The notes under the pieces were generated by a model. That model worked only from the letters and a program-made list of their open reading frames with translations, made no database searches and was not told where the DNA came from. The translations under genes and the position numbers were made by a program. 64,000 nt of DNA from Papilionanthe hookeriana x Papilionanthe teres. Its lineage: Eukaryota > Streptophyta > Magnoliopsida > Asparagales > Orchidaceae. This document shows positions 45,703-57,609 of this stretch, piece by piece; within the stretch, counting starts at the first letter, position 1, and the number at the start of each line of letters is the position of its first letter. The stretch lies in the NCBI GenBank assembly GCA_022702705.1, contig CM040432.1, forward strand, positions 46,836,540 through 46,900,539. Direction: 5' to 3'.

Positions 45703-46310
45703 CATAAGGTACGCATCTACGAATTATATAATCTCTTCCTAATTTAAATAAATGAGGATCTTCCCAAATATAAGATTTAGCATCATTTTTAAATTTTTTA
45801 ATAAATTAGTTATCCAATCCATAAGGTAAAATATTGCTAACTAAATAGTTAACTATATCTGCATACCAAGGTGTTTGGTATTCTTGAATAACATACAAAT
45901 GTTCATCAGGAAATTTCTCATTTATATTTTCCTCAGTAATAACATCATTCTTAATTCTAGATAAATGATCAGCAATTTGGTTGTTCGTTCCTTTTCTATC
46001 CACTATTTGAAAATCAAATTCTTGTAGAAGTAAAACCCATCTTATTAGTCTAGGTTTAGCATCTTTTTTCTTCATTAAATATTTAATAGCGGAATGATCA
46101 GTATGAACTATGCATTTGGTACCAAGAAGATAAGGTCGAAATTTATCAAAGGCATATACTATAGCTACAAGCTCTTTCTCAGTAGTAGTGTAATTTCTTT
46201 GAGTTTCAGTAAGTGTTTTACTAGCATAATATATAACTTTGAAAATTTTCTCATATTCTTGTCCCAATACAGCTCCAATTGCAAAATCACTTGCATCGCA
46301 CATTAATTCA
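45703..46310 (-). pseudogene. RNase H (Athila A1)
   Basis: [15 protein letters not shown] at 46303, [60 protein letters not shown] and [10 protein letters not shown], all typical Ty3-type RNase H. A stop at 45806 is followed in the same frame by a KSYIWEDPHLFKLG-like stretch to the truncation point. Catalytic acidic residues are present. Confidence 0.87.
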
Positions 46311-47189
46311 AAGGTTTATTCCAATTAGGTGCAATAATTATAGGTGCAGTTATTAATATGTCTTTTAAAATATTGAAAGCATTAACACAGTCTTCATTAA
46401 ATTCAAATTTAGCTTCTTTTTCCAATAAATGACAAAGAGGTTTAGCAATTTTAGAAAAATCATTTATATATCTTCTATAAAATCCAGCATGATCTAGAAA
46501 ACTTCTCACATCAGTAACAGTAGTAGGGGTTGCAGTTCAACAATAATTTTTACTTTTGCTTAATCAACTTCAATCCCTTTTTGTGAAACTTTATGACCAA
46601 GTACAATATCTTTTGTGACCATAGATTGACATTTTTCTCAGTTAAGAACTAAATTTGTTTCTTCATATCTTTTCAGAATTTTGGAAATATTTTCCAAACA
46701 AGACTCAAAAGAAGTTCCAAAAACTGAAAAAATCGTCTATGAATACTTCAATTCCTTTGTCAATCAAATCACAAAATATTGACATCATACATCTTTGAAA
46801 AGTTGCAGGTGCATTACACAAACCAAAAGACATTCTTCTAAAGGCAAATGTTCCATAAGGACTTGTAAATGTTGTTTTCTCTTGGTCCTCAGGAGCAATA
46901 AGTAATTGATGATAACCAGAATATCCATCCAGAAAATAGAAATATGAGTGTCCAGCTAATTTGTCAAGCATTTGATCCAAGAAAGGTAAATGAAAATGAT
47001 CCTTTCTAGTGGAGTCATTTAACTTCCGATAATCAATGGAAATTCGCCATCCAGTAACTTATCTTGTAGGAATTAATTCATTTGTATCATTGACAGTGAC
47101 AGTTACTCCTCCTTTCTTCGGAACACAATGAATAGGACTTACCCATTGGCTATCCGAAATAGGATAAATAATTCCAACATCTAACCATT
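46311..47189 (-). pseudogene. Reverse transcriptase (Athila A1)
   Basis: From the lower-numbered end of the protease region: GWRISIDYRKLN-type sequence near 47040, FLDQMLDKLAGHSYFYFLDG (46985), YHQLLIAPEDQEKTTFTSPY, FRRMSFGLCNAPATFQRCMM, then VFIDDF (46725, the xDD core as FIDD), a frameshift, and MRSFLDHAGFYRRYINDFSK (46509). Several stops and shifts. Confidence 0.87.
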
Positions 47190-48669
47190 TTAAAATTTCT
47201 TTTTAACAACCTCTTTCATGATAGGATTTAATCTTCTTTGCGGTTCAATAGTAGGTTTAAAATTTTCTTCCATTAAAATTTTATGCATACAAATGGAAGG
47301 GCTTATTCCTCTTATATTAGCAATAGTCCAACCAAAAGCTTTTTTATAATTCTTTAACACTCCTATTAATTTTTCTTCTTGATCTAAACTTAGCTCAGAA
47401 TAAATAATAACATGTAAAGTTAATGAATTTCCAAGAAATGCATACTTTAAAAGTGAAGGTAACATTTTTAATTCCAGTTCAGGGGATTTTTTAATTGAGG
47501 GTAAAAGTATAATATTTTGAGTTATGTCTAAAGTTTTCCAGTTATCTTTAATATAATGAGTTTCTTTAAGTAATTCATCTTCTTTTAGTTCTTCATTTTC
47601 ATCAGTTAAAAATTTAATTTCTTCTTCAGGAATGATTTTACATTTTTCTCGATAGTTTTTTTCAATTATAAAATCAAAAATATCCATTCGATAACATTTT
47701 TCTTTGTCAGGGTACTTCATCGATTTAAGAACATTGAATTTAATCTCTTGATCATTAACTCTCATAGTTAATTCTCCTTTTTGCACATCAATCATAGCTC
47801 GTCCGGTAGCTAGAAAAGGTCTCCCTAAAATAATTGGTATTTCTTTATCTTCTTCCATGTCAAGCACAATGAAATCAACAGGGAAGATAAATTTATCTAC
47901 TTTAACAAGTACATCTTCTATAACTCCTTTAGGGTGAGTGATATATCTATTAGCTAACTGAAGGGTTACAGTAGTGGGAGTAATCTCTCCTAAATTCAAC
48001 CTGATAAATAGAAAATGGCATGAGATTAATACTTGCTCCTAAATCACACAAAGATTTTCCACAAATTTTTTCTCCAATAGCACAAGGTATAGTAAAACTT
48101 CCAGGATCTTTAAGTTTCTGAGGTAATTTCTTTTGAATTATTGCACTATATTCTTCACTTAGTGCAATAGTTTCAAAAGATTTAAATTTTTGTTTCTTAC
48201 TTAATATATCCTTTAAAATTTTTGCATAAGTTGGCATCTGTTCCAAGGCTTCAGCAAAGGGTATATTTATAGCAAGTTTCTTAAAAATTTCAAAGAACTT
48301 AAAAAATTGATGATCAAGCTTCTGTTGTTTTAATCTTTGAGGAAAAGGTGGTGGTGGTTTTTCAACTTCCACATTAATAGAAATATTAGTTTGATCTTGA
48401 TTAGGAGAAGGAGTTTCTTTAGGTTTTTCAATCTCTTCAACCTCAATCTCTTTTTCAATTTCATTCTGCATTCTTTCTTTTAATTCCTTTCCACTTCTAA
48501 GTTGTACGGCTTTAACATGTTCATGTTCTTTTCCAGTTTCTTTTGGATTAGTTTCAACATTACTAGGAAGTGTTCCTGGAGGTTTGTAATTAATTAAATT
48601 AGCGATTTGTCCCATTTGATTCTCAATATTACGAATAGTAGTATTTTGATTTTGTAATTGATTACTCAT
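47190..48669 (-). pseudogene. gag-pol linker and protease (Athila A1)
   Basis: Two overlapping long frames (48669-47950 and 47999-47190) are offset by one shift near 47990. They contain MGQIANLINYKPPGTLPSN, PPPPFPQRLKQQKLDHQF, NIPFAEALEQMPTYAKILKD, the protease loop [11 protein letters not shown] (near 48045), [40 protein letters not shown], then a spacer to the start of RT. The Athila protease loop normally reads DLG or DSG with Ala-Ser, as here. Confidence 0.87.
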
Positions 48670-49840
48670 TTGTAAAATTAATTCTTCTATTGATAAATTT
48701 TTCTATTGATTATTAAATCTAGGTGGTTTATAATTTGAATTTACTTGATTATTCTAATTTCTAGTTGGATGAGATTAATTATTACCCCATTGTTGTTGTT
48801 GATTATTCCAGTTAAAATTAGGGTGATTTTTCCATCCAGGATTGTAATAGTTTGAATACGGATTATTTTTACTAGCAATAGCTTGTAAAGTTTCAATAGT
48901 TTGAGAATCTTCAATATTAGATGATTATGTGATATGTTGATGGCAAAATTATCTAATTTCTTAGATATTACAGCTACTTGTGAATCTAAGATAGAAAAGG
49001 CTTCGTTATCTGGAATACTTGACATTCTTTTAGGATTAATCCTTTTAGAAGGCCATTGAAAATTATTATTAGTCATTTCTTCAATTAAAATATAAGCTTC
49101 TTCAAATGATTTAGACATTAAAGAACCTCCGACGACGAGCATCAATAATTGATTTTAGTGATCCAATTAAACCATTATAAAATGTTTGAATAATTAACCA
49201 ATCGAGGTAAAGCATGATGAGGACATTTTCTTAATAGTTCTTTAAATCTTTCCCAAGTTTCATAAATTGTCTCCCTGTCAAATTGATTAAATGAAGTAAT
49301 ATCATTTCTTAATTTAGCAGCTTTAGAAGGAGGAAAATATTTAGCAAGGAATTTTTGTGCCATTTCAGCCCATGTTTTAATAGAACCTGTTGCTAATGAG
49401 TTCAACAACATCTTTGCTTTATCTCTTAAAGAAAAAGGAAAGAGTCTAAGTCTAATAGCATCATCAGAAACATTATTATATTTAAAGGTAGCACAAAGTT
49501 CTAAAAAACTAGCAAGGTGTAAATTTGGATCCTCATTTGGTGTTCCTCCAAATTGATTATTTTGAACCATTTGAATGATAGAGGGTTTAAGCTCAAAAGA
49601 ATTAGCATCTACAGTAGGTATTTAATTACTACTATGAAGTTCATCAACTGTAGGGTTAGCATAATCCCTTAATGGTTTGTAAACATTTTGTTCATTAATT
49701 TCAATTGGATTTTGTAAATTGTTATGTAAATTAGCCATCTCTTGAATTTTTTTAGTTTGTTTTCCTTTTTTAATTCTTTTAATAGTTCTTTCTAATTTAG
49801 AATCTAATGGTAATAATCCTTCAGATCCAACACTACGCAT
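48670..49840 (-). pseudogene. gag: gag (Athila A1)
   Basis: Begins MRSVGSEGLLPLDSKLERTI at 49840. The capsid part is at 49570-49175 ([60 protein letters not shown]); after a shift comes SKSFEEAYILIEEMTNNNFQ (49110). Several stops follow in an Asn-rich stretch at 48740-48950. Confidence 0.85.
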
Positions 49841-50045
49841 AAAAAGTAAATTAACAAGAAATAAAATCTCTACTTATAAAAAGAAAAATTTTATTTTATT
49901 ATATATATATATATTTGGTATTTTATATTTTGACAATAAAAGAAAATGAATAAAATAAAAATATTTAAAATCTACTCCGCTCCTCCCCGTGCAACGGCAC
50001 CAAAAACTTGAGCCAATGCTATATATATGCGTACTAAAAATTCAA

Positions 50046-50063
50046 TTCCCGGCAAAGGCGCCA
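50046..50063 (-). other. Primer binding site (tRNA-Asp type) of A1
   Basis: Read on the minus strand, TGGCGCCTTTGCCGGGAA follows CAAGTTTT. It is close to the tRNA-Asp-complementary PBS of Athila elements. A second PBS-like string (TGGTGCCGTTGCACGGGG) with the same CAAGTTTT lead lies about 59 bases further inside, at about 49987-50004. Confidence 0.78.
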
Positions 50064-50070
50064 AAAACTT

Positions 50071-51839
50071 GACCCGCAATCCATTGATGACAAATATAAT
50101 AATTAATGCTTTCAAATATATGTAATAGATAATAATAGCAACTAGTGTATACAAATATAATTTTATTGAAAATATTTTACACACTAGGGGTACTACACAA
50201 GTATACATATCGTATCAAGTAATATAGGGCTTTGAAATAAAGACCCCAGTATCGATCCCACGAGGAGTGAGTTATATATTTTTAAATATTTTAATTTTAT
50301 TTTTATGTATTTCTTTTATAGTTTATAAATTTAATATTTTTAATTTACTAGATGCAATAATAAAGTAGTAATGAAATGATTGATGTAAATAGCAATAAGA
50401 ACACAACTTTCTTCCTTTCAATTAATCCAAAATTTTCTAAGATAATGATAATATTCGTGGAGAATATAAATTTATGGTATTGTGCCAAATAGAAGCATTC
50501 ATATTCTTTAACCTTTGATCCAGGTGTAATGAACATTGGCTAGTCTATAGATCAGGTCCGGTGTATTGTTAGTAGAATGGGTTAATCTAGGCTCACACTA
50601 CTAGATGTCGAAGGGTGGCTATGGTCGGCCCTACTAGTGACCCTTTCCTTCTCTATAAACCAAATCACAAGAATTTATTCTGTCTCTCTAAAAACTTATT
50701 AATTCTACGCCCATTATATAATATCTTCCTATTTATTTGTACTTCACCTTGAATAACCCGCACAAGGCCTTCGACTACCCAAGGATTCAAGTGATATCTA
50801 CTAGTTAAGAATTCATCTCTTTCTAGGTATCAAAACTCTTCAACAGATTTTAACAATACAAGTGATCAATTTGTAAAGTAAATGAAGATCCGGTATTAAT
50901 ATCATCACAATGTTTTAAAATATAAATAGTTTTTAATTTTCCATCGAATTTTATATTATCTTATTTATCTTTTCATAATTGAAAGGAGAAAGTAAACTAA
51001 CTACTCATAACACATTGAATTTAAACAAGAAAACATGATAATAAAACTTTGAAAAAAATTACAAATACTTATCTCAAGTGTTTCTTCTACTGAACCTCTG
51101 AATTCTTCTGACTCCAAAGAAAATAAACTTCAAAAGCACCAACTCTTTAAACTCTCAATTCAAACTCTAAATAAACTCACTAATTAATAAAATTGGCCCT
51201 AAAGTATTTCTCTAATTCTCCCTCTAGATGGGGCTCTAGATAGGGGAACGTATGGGGGCGTTTGGGGGCGTTTTTTTCTGAAGGAGTACGCTCCTATTTA
51301 TAGGCTTCAAAGGGTCCTTGAGGCACCTCTTCAAAATGTGTCCACATTCAATGAATCTTCAAGAAGGTGTGTCTGGCGCTTAGGTGCCGGACTCTGCGTT
51401 CAGTTCTTCACACCTCTTCACTTTAGATCGCACCTCTTCGTGATTAAAACTGTTTCCAAGCGTCCAAATACATTGTATCACATGTCCTATAAATCAGGAA
51501 CAACTGCCAGTCTTCTAGAAGGTCCAATAACCGCTAACATCATCAAAATAACCGTCCAAAAGTCGTCAAAAATCTTGACAGATCCCGTATCGACCTGGCG
51601 CTTAGGTGCCGGATTCTAGCGCCTAGGCGCCAGACCAATAATTTTGACAATTTTGCATTTTTGCTCCATTTTTACTCTTTTTTGCTCCTTTTTGCTCCTT
51701 TTTCACTTTTTTTTTTCTTCTTGAACATTTTTCCATCACCTATATCTAAAAACACAAAAATACCTTTCATTAAAGCATAATATCCTTAAAAATTTGATAA
51801 AAATCAAGACATAAAAATGAGTATTTTTTTCATGGATCA
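50071..51839 (-). repeat. Athila A1 5' LTR, about 1.77 kb
   Basis: On the minus strand it starts TGATCCATGAAAAAAATA (51839) and ends beside the PBS. Near its start it holds repeated 'TTTTTGCTCC' words (plus strand 51655-51700) and GC-rich dyads such as GCGCCTAGGCGC (51620). It has no ORF of note; the 93-codon plus-strand ORF at 51338-51619 crosses the dyads and is not conserved. A2 has a diverged LTR of the same plan at 59394-61109. Confidence 0.8.
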
Positions 51840-52570
51840 GTTGACAGGGTCATTCACGCTGTCGGCGAGCTGTATTGATTTAAATATCAATAGTCTCTCG
51901 AAAAACTCGCTGTCGACGGCCTCGAGGGCGCCGTCGGCGAGATTCTTAAATATTGTTCATTTTCTAGATTTTTGCGATTTCGATCAATTTCAAGCCTCGT
52001 CGACATCCGTTCGATCATTTTAAACATAAATTTTAGTGAATAAGTGATGTATTAACATAAATAAACATTCAAAACACAAAACAACATAATTATATATAAA
52101 ATCCAAGGTTTACAATAAACATTGCATAACACACAAGTTATGTATTTTCTCAACCTAAATTCATCAATTCAGCGTTGCAATCCAAGCAACAACACTCTAA
52201 ATGCTGAAAACAAACATTCCAATCATAATCTCAACTATACTGAGATCAAAAACAAACTTAGAAAGCAAACAAACAAATATAGTTCAAATCAAGTCCAACA
52301 TAAGGAAACATACAAAGTAAAGCAATTCTGCTACTCCTCTGATTCAGTGCTAGTTTCTCCTCTCATATCACCCATCGCTTGAACATGAATGAACAAGTTA
52401 TAGAAGGGTCAGAATAGGAATTCTTCAGTAGAATCTTCTTCTATCCATCCTATTCTTCTCATTAAGCATATCAAACTTCCTTCGAAATGTCCAGTATGAT
52501 GAAAGTACTCTTTCATCCTCCAATCAATGTGATCAAAGAAATCAGAGATATTGTTAATTGAATTCATTAA
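51840..52570 (-). other. Post-ORF3 region of A2
   Basis: AT-rich, no conserved ORF. At 51850-51955 it carries the GC-rich module with CTGTCGGCGAGCT and GTCGACGGCCTCGAGGGCGC, homologous to 53625-53750. Confidence 0.55.
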
Positions 52571-52573
52571 ATT

Positions 52574-53488
52574 TTATACCTCTTTCTCCAGTTTCTCGAT
52601 TTTGTGTATGATCACCAGTGTCTTGTCCGCTAATAGAGGTTGAATTGGAATTGAGTTCTGTGATGATTGATCCATAATAACACCCATATCATTCTCCTCT
52701 TCATTTGCTGGGAACATTTTGGTTGGGTATAAAGGCTTCCAAGGTAGAAGTAGCTTTTCCAAAATCTCGTATGAAACTTGGAACAGACTGCATAATGAGA
52801 AAATTGTAGAAGGATGTCCAAGCCCATGAGATGATCCTTGAACGATCAGGCTCAAAACAGACTTCACAATTATCGATCCAATGTCAATTGACCATCCCAT
52901 TTGAATGCAGTAATTCAATATAGCACTTTCTTTAGTAACTTTACGGATCCTCATCGTCAGTAATAATCTTGAAGAAATGAAAAAGTGTCAATGTTTAGAT
53001 ACAGGATTTAGAAGTGTAGCAGAAAAATTAACATACTCGTTTTCTCTAATTTCCTAATATTCAGTTTCGTCTGTTAAATATTGGTAGATCTCATTCACCA
53101 GACTTCTTGTCGGGATGAAGTTAGAATAATGCCAGATAGGAACATTCTCGATCATGTACAATTCATTAATTCATGCAGGAGTAAAAATCCACCTACCTGG
53201 CACATAGACGCTTCCCTGGTTGATTCCATGCAAATTAGCGTAAAACTCCTTCACTACAGGAACAACTACTGCAGCAATAGTGTAGCAAAATACTTCCCAT
53301 CGTCGTCGCACGATCATTTCTTCAATCACTGTCGAAGGAATGTTTAATCCTCGATTCACAAAGCCTCTTTATTTGATTAGCCTCCTCTTTGACATCACTT
53401 TATTGAAGAGTCATTGTGCCTCGGTACTGACGAACTTTCTCCAGTTGAACACTTGAAATCTAAAGTAATCTATGGAATTGGAAGCCAT
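52574..53488 (-). pseudogene. ORF3 of A2: 'putative plant transposon protein' type domain
   Basis: Starts at about 53488 (MASNSIDYFRFQVFNWRKFV) and reads, with two stops, into RGFVNRGLNIPSTVIEE, RRRWEVFCYTIAAVVVPVVK, EFYANLHGINQGSVYVPGRW (53171), then after a stop SAILNYCIQMGWSIDIGSII and GLGHPSTIFSLC (52574-52954). These match, from memory, the domain annotated in many plants as 'putative plant transposon protein' (V-P-x-V-x-E-F-Y-A-N and V-x-G-x-W signatures), often found next to Athila/Tat pol genes. Role unknown. It lies in the same orientation directly after integrase, so it is element cargo. Confidence 0.72.
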
Positions 53489-53624
53489 TAGGGATGAATT
53501 CAAGGGAGTTTCCATTCGTTTTTGGGAAATGGAGAGTTTAGGAACCGCCTCTGGAAGTTTATAGGGGAACAATTCTACCTAAAACGGACAAAAACCGCCA
53601 TTTTAAGCTCTAAAAACTGTCCAC

Positions 53625-53750
53625 TCACCGATCTTGTCGTCGACGGCCTCGATGGCGCCGTCGGCGAGCTTTGTGCAATTAAATGTCAGGGCCCTTGGGA
53701 GAAACTCGCCGTCAGCAGCATTGAGCGCGCCGTCAGCGCCCAAGGTAAAA
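53625..53750. repeat. GC-rich dyad module between integrase and ORF3 of A2
   Basis: Contains GTCGACGGCCTCGATGGCGC, CGTCGGCGAGCTTTGTG, CTTGGGAGAAACTCGCCGTC and CGCCGTCAGCGCCCAAGG. Homologous, in the same order, to 60820-60930 inside the A2 LTR and in part to 51850-51955. Short ORFs through it in both strands are by-products of its composition. Confidence 0.75.
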
Positions 53751-53899
53751 TTTGCACAAACACACCGTGGTCCAAATACATTCAAAATTTTCTCTATGGA
53801 TCCAAATCCCATGATGATCAAAGGGTAAATACGAGCAGTAGAATTCAATTCTACCAATATTAATGATAAATTCATAAAAATACTTCAGCAAATAAATAT

Positions 53900-53935
53900 A
53901 ACTATGGGTTGCCTCCCATAAAGCGCTTGGTTTAA
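53900..53935 (-). other. Conserved Athila post-pol motif
   Basis: Minus-strand CAAGCGCTTTATGGGAGGCA followed by ACCCAT: the TGGGAGGCAACCCA short stem-loop found just after the pol reading frame in many Athila-type elements. It marks the end of pol here. Confidence 0.55.
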
Positions 53936-53998
53936 CGTTTTCAGCCCTACCTATAATGTGTTATTCAGGTTGACTGAGCATTAAAACCTCTTTAAAGT

Positions 53999-55110
53999 TC
54001 TGTCTTTTACCCTCAAAATATGATTTTAATCTATGTCCATTTACTTTAAATCTATTCCCAGTCTTTGGATCTTCAATTTCAATAGCTCCGTAAGTATAAA
54101 CTTGAGTCACAGTAAAGGGTCCTAACTAACGAGACTTCAATTTCCTAGGAAATAACTTCAGCCTTGTATTGTAAAGCAAAACTTCTTTCCTGGTTCAAAG
54201 TTCTTCTGGTTAATCTTCTGATCGTGCCTTAACTTCAATTTTTCCTTATAAATTATATCGTTATCATAAGATTCTTTTCTTAATTCTTCTAATTCATTCA
54301 ATTTTAAAAATCTCTTCTCACCAGCATTTTTCAAATTATAATTGAATTATTTAATCGCCAATATGGTTTATGCTCCAATTCTACTGGTAAGTGGCAAGTC
54401 TTTCCAAAAATGAGTCTGTAAGGAGTCATTTCAATAGTAGTTTTATAAGCAGTTTTGTATGCTCATAATGCAGTATCCAATCTCGTGACCAATCTACTCT
54501 ATTAGGGTTTACAGTCTTTTCCAAAATTTCTTTAATCTCTCTATTAGAAACTTCAGCTAATCCACTGGTCTGAGGATGATAAGCAGTAGAGATTCTATGA
54601 ATAATATTAAAATTTTCTGCCAATCTCTGAATATATTTATTTCTAAAATGGGATCCTCCGTCAGTGATAATCACTCTCAGCATTTCGTATCTTGTGAAAA
54701 TATTTTTCATTAAAAATCTTGAAACACTTTTAGCATCACAAAGAGGTAAAGCTTGTGCTTCAATCAACTTTGATACATAATCAACTACAATCAAAATATA
54801 TAAGTTTCCAAATGAAGGAATAAATGGTCCCATGAAATCTAATCCCCAAATATCAAAGATCTCAACTTCGAACATGAAATTTAGAGGCATTTCATTTCTT
54901 CTAGATATATTACCTACTCATTGGCATCTATCACAGGTTTTAATATATCTGTAAACATCTCTAAAAAGAGTAGGCTAATAAAATCTAGCTTGCAAAATTG
55001 TATGCGCAGTTTTGTCAATCCAAAAATGTCCTCATAATTCAGAATCATGACATTTTTGAATAATCAGTTCAGTTTTTTCATAAGGCACACATCTACTAAT
55101 AATAAGATCG
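53999..55110 (-). pseudogene. Integrase (Athila A2)
   Basis: The CVPYEK lead-in lies at 55105. A damaged zinc-binding segment follows (SELGHFWIDKTAHTILQARF with stops), then the core with [12 protein letters not shown] (54855), IITDGGSHF (54670) and [16 protein letters not shown] (54545), giving D, D and E of the catalytic triad. C-terminal remnants (LEHKPYWR near 54360, EPGKKF near 54170) carry many stops. Confidence 0.86.
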
Positions 55111-55790
55111 TTACATTGCTTATAAAAATATGGTTCATCCCAAAAATATGCTTTCACATCATGAATGAATTTTTTTTGTTATTGCAGTGTTAGCATAGGT
55201 GGCAAAATATCACTTAAAATATAGTTAACTATATCAGCATACCAAGATATTTTCCACTCATTAATATTATAAAGTTATTCATCAGGGAAACTGTCTGTAA
55301 TTTCATTGTCGGTGTCAGATAATTCATGATATTCTAATCTCGACAAATGATCAGGAATTTGATTATCAGTTCCCTTTCTATCAATTACCACAAAATCGAA
55401 TTCTTGCATCAAAAGTATCCGTCTGATTAATCTTGGTTTGGTATCCTTCTTTTGCATTAGATATTTAATAGCAGGGTGATCAGTATACACAATACATTTA
55501 GTCCTAATTAAATAAGATCTGAATTTGTCAAAAGCATACACAATAGTCAGTAACTCTTTTTCAGTAACTGTATAGTTAATTTGAACATCATTAAGAGTTT
55601 TATTAGCATAGTATATAAGTTTAAAAATTTTATCATATGAACAGATCCAATAACATAATCACTAGCATCGCACATTAATTCAAATGATTTCTCCCAGTTA
55701 GGTGAAACTATTATAAGTGTTGTGATTAGTTTTTCCTTTACTAACTCAAAAGCATTCAAGCAGTCTTCAGTAAATTTAAATTTCTTGCCT
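55111..55790 (-). pseudogene. RNase H (Athila A2)
   Basis: [15 protein letters not shown] (55690), a frameshift, then [20 protein letters not shown] (55530), [20 protein letters not shown] and [19 protein letters not shown] to 55275. Shorter and more broken than A1's. Confidence 0.84.
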
Positions 55791-56573
55791 TTTTCTAAAA
55801 GTTGGCATAGAGGTTTGGTAATTTTTTAAAAATCTTTAATATAACGCAGTAAAAACCAGCATGTCCAAGAAAACTTCTTACCCCTCTCACTGTAGTAGGA
55901 GGTGGTAGTTTAGCTATAACTTGAATTTTTGCATGGTCTAGTTCCATGTCATTTTCTAAAATTTTATGCCCTAATACAATTCCTCCTGCAACTATAAATT
56001 GACATTTCTCCCAATTTAGAACTAAATTAGTTCTTTTGCATAACTCTAAAATTTTTTCAAGATGATTTAAGCATGCATCAAATGATGTTCCAAATACAGA
56101 GAAATCATCCATAATACAACTATTCCATCATCAATTAACTTACTAAATATAGACATCATACATCTTTGGAATATCGCAGGTGCATTACATAATCTGAAAG
56201 ACATTCTTTGAAAAGCAAAAGTTCCATAAGGACTAGTAAATGTTGTTTTCTCTTGATTCTCAGGAGCAATAGGAATTTGATGGTAACCGGTATATCCATC
56301 CAAAAAGCAGTAATACTTGTGTCCAGCAAGTCTATCCAACATTTGGTCTAGAAAAGGAAGAGGAAAATGATCTTTTCTAGTGGCAGCATTTAATTTTCTA
56401 TAATCAATACAAATACGCCACCCAGTAACTTGCCTGATAGGTATTAATTCATTATTCTCATTTACTTCAACAGTCACTCCTCCTTTCTTAGGGACATAAT
56501 GATTTGGACTTACCCAAGTACTATCCGAAATATGATATATAATTCCAGCTTCTAACCATTTTAAAATCTATTT
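55791..56573 (-). pseudogene. Reverse transcriptase (Athila A2)
   Basis: GWRICIDYRKLNAATRKDHF and PLPFLDQMLDRLAGHKYYCF (56410), YHQIPIAPENQEKTTFTSPY, FQRMSFRLCNAPAIFQRCMM (56190), a shift, then MDDFSVFGTSFDACLNHLEK (56112) and RGVRSFLGHAGFY (55880). The xDD core is present but split by the frameshift at about 56115. Confidence 0.87.
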
Positions 56574-57609
56574 TTAAACTACTTCTTTCATAACAGGGTT
56601 CAGTCTCCTTTGTGGATCAATTCTTAGTTTATGTTCATCGTTTAATAAATATCTGTGCATACAAATCAAACAACTAATTCCCTTTATATCAGCCAGAGTC
56701 CAACCAAAAGCTCTTTTGTACTTTCTTAATGTATCCATTAACTTTTGTTCTTGAATTTCATTTAAGTCTGAGGATACAATTACTGGTAATGTTGAAAACC
56801 CTCCTAAAAATGCATATTTTAAATGATTTGGAAGAGTCTTCAATTCAAGTTCAAGGGGTTTTACAATAGATGGAATTATGATTTTGTTATCTGGTGCGAG
56901 TCGTCATTGAATGGAGCATTTCAAATTGTTCCTCAATATAATCAGCTACTTTGTTATCAATTTCATCATATTTATCGTTTCCATATCTTCATTTTCTTCA
57001 AAATTTTCTTTGAAATATTCTTTGTTTAACTAATCGCATATATCCATTCTAAAACATTCATTATCTCTTTCAATTGAAGGATATTTCATTGACTTTGAGA
57101 TGTTAAAGGTCACTTCCTTATCATTTACTCTCATAGTCAACTCTCCTTTTTTGAACATCTATCATGGCTCTTCCTGTAGCTAGGAATGGTCTTCCTAAAA
57201 TGATAAGAATTTCCTTGTCTTCTTCCATATCTAAAATGATAAAGTCTACAGGAAAGATAAATTTATCAACCTTAACCAAAACATCTTCTACAACTCCTTT
57301 AGGATGTGTAATAGATCGATCAGCTAACTGTAGAGTTACAGAAGTTGGTGATATCTCTCCTATTCCTAAGTTTTTAAAAGTTGATAGAGGCATCAGATTT
57401 ATGCTAGCTCCCAAATCACATAATGCTCATCCATAAAATTTTTCACCAATAACACACAGGATAGTAAAACTACCAGGATCCTTAAGTTTTTCAAGAAGCT
57501 TTTTCCGAATTATAGCACTATACTCTTCACTAAGTACAACAGTCTCATGATCTAGTAACTTCCTCTTTTTGTTGAGTATATCCTTCATAAATTTAACATA
57601 ATCAGACAT
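56574..57609 (-). pseudogene. Protease and pro-RT spacer (Athila A2)
   Basis: SDYVKFMKDILNKKRKLLDH (57605) and PGSFTILCVIGEKFYG (stop), then [18 protein letters not shown] (57410), [39 protein letters not shown] and [11 protein letters not shown]. The Asp-Leu before GASINLMP is present just upstream of the ATG read at 57414. The spacer to RT has stops; LNPVMKEVV is at 56574. Confidence 0.85.

Larger units (their letters stand above)
45700..51839 (-). mobile_element. Athila element A1, 3'-truncated
   Basis: Minus-strand Ty3/gypsy element: LTR 50071-51839, PBS 50046-50063, gag, protease, RT and RNase H down to 45703, where it is cut just after the RNase H in the CVPYEE motif that precedes integrase. 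Integrase and the 3' LTR are missing. The Athila assignment rests on PPPPFPQRLKQQ, PFAEALEQMPTYAKILKDIL and the tRNA-Asp-type PBS. Confidence 0.88.

Noticed and set aside
50071..51839. A1 LTR as the shared 3' LTR of A2
   Set aside because: Its plan matches the A2 5' LTR but sequence similarity is low and the ends differ (TGATCC versus TGACCA), so it more likely belongs to A1; a recombined or very old pair cannot be fully excluded.
53522..53875. Overlapping ORFs of 113, 90 and 64 codons on both strands
   Set aside because: They all arise from the GC-rich dyad module, which lacks stop codons by composition; no conserved protein is seen.
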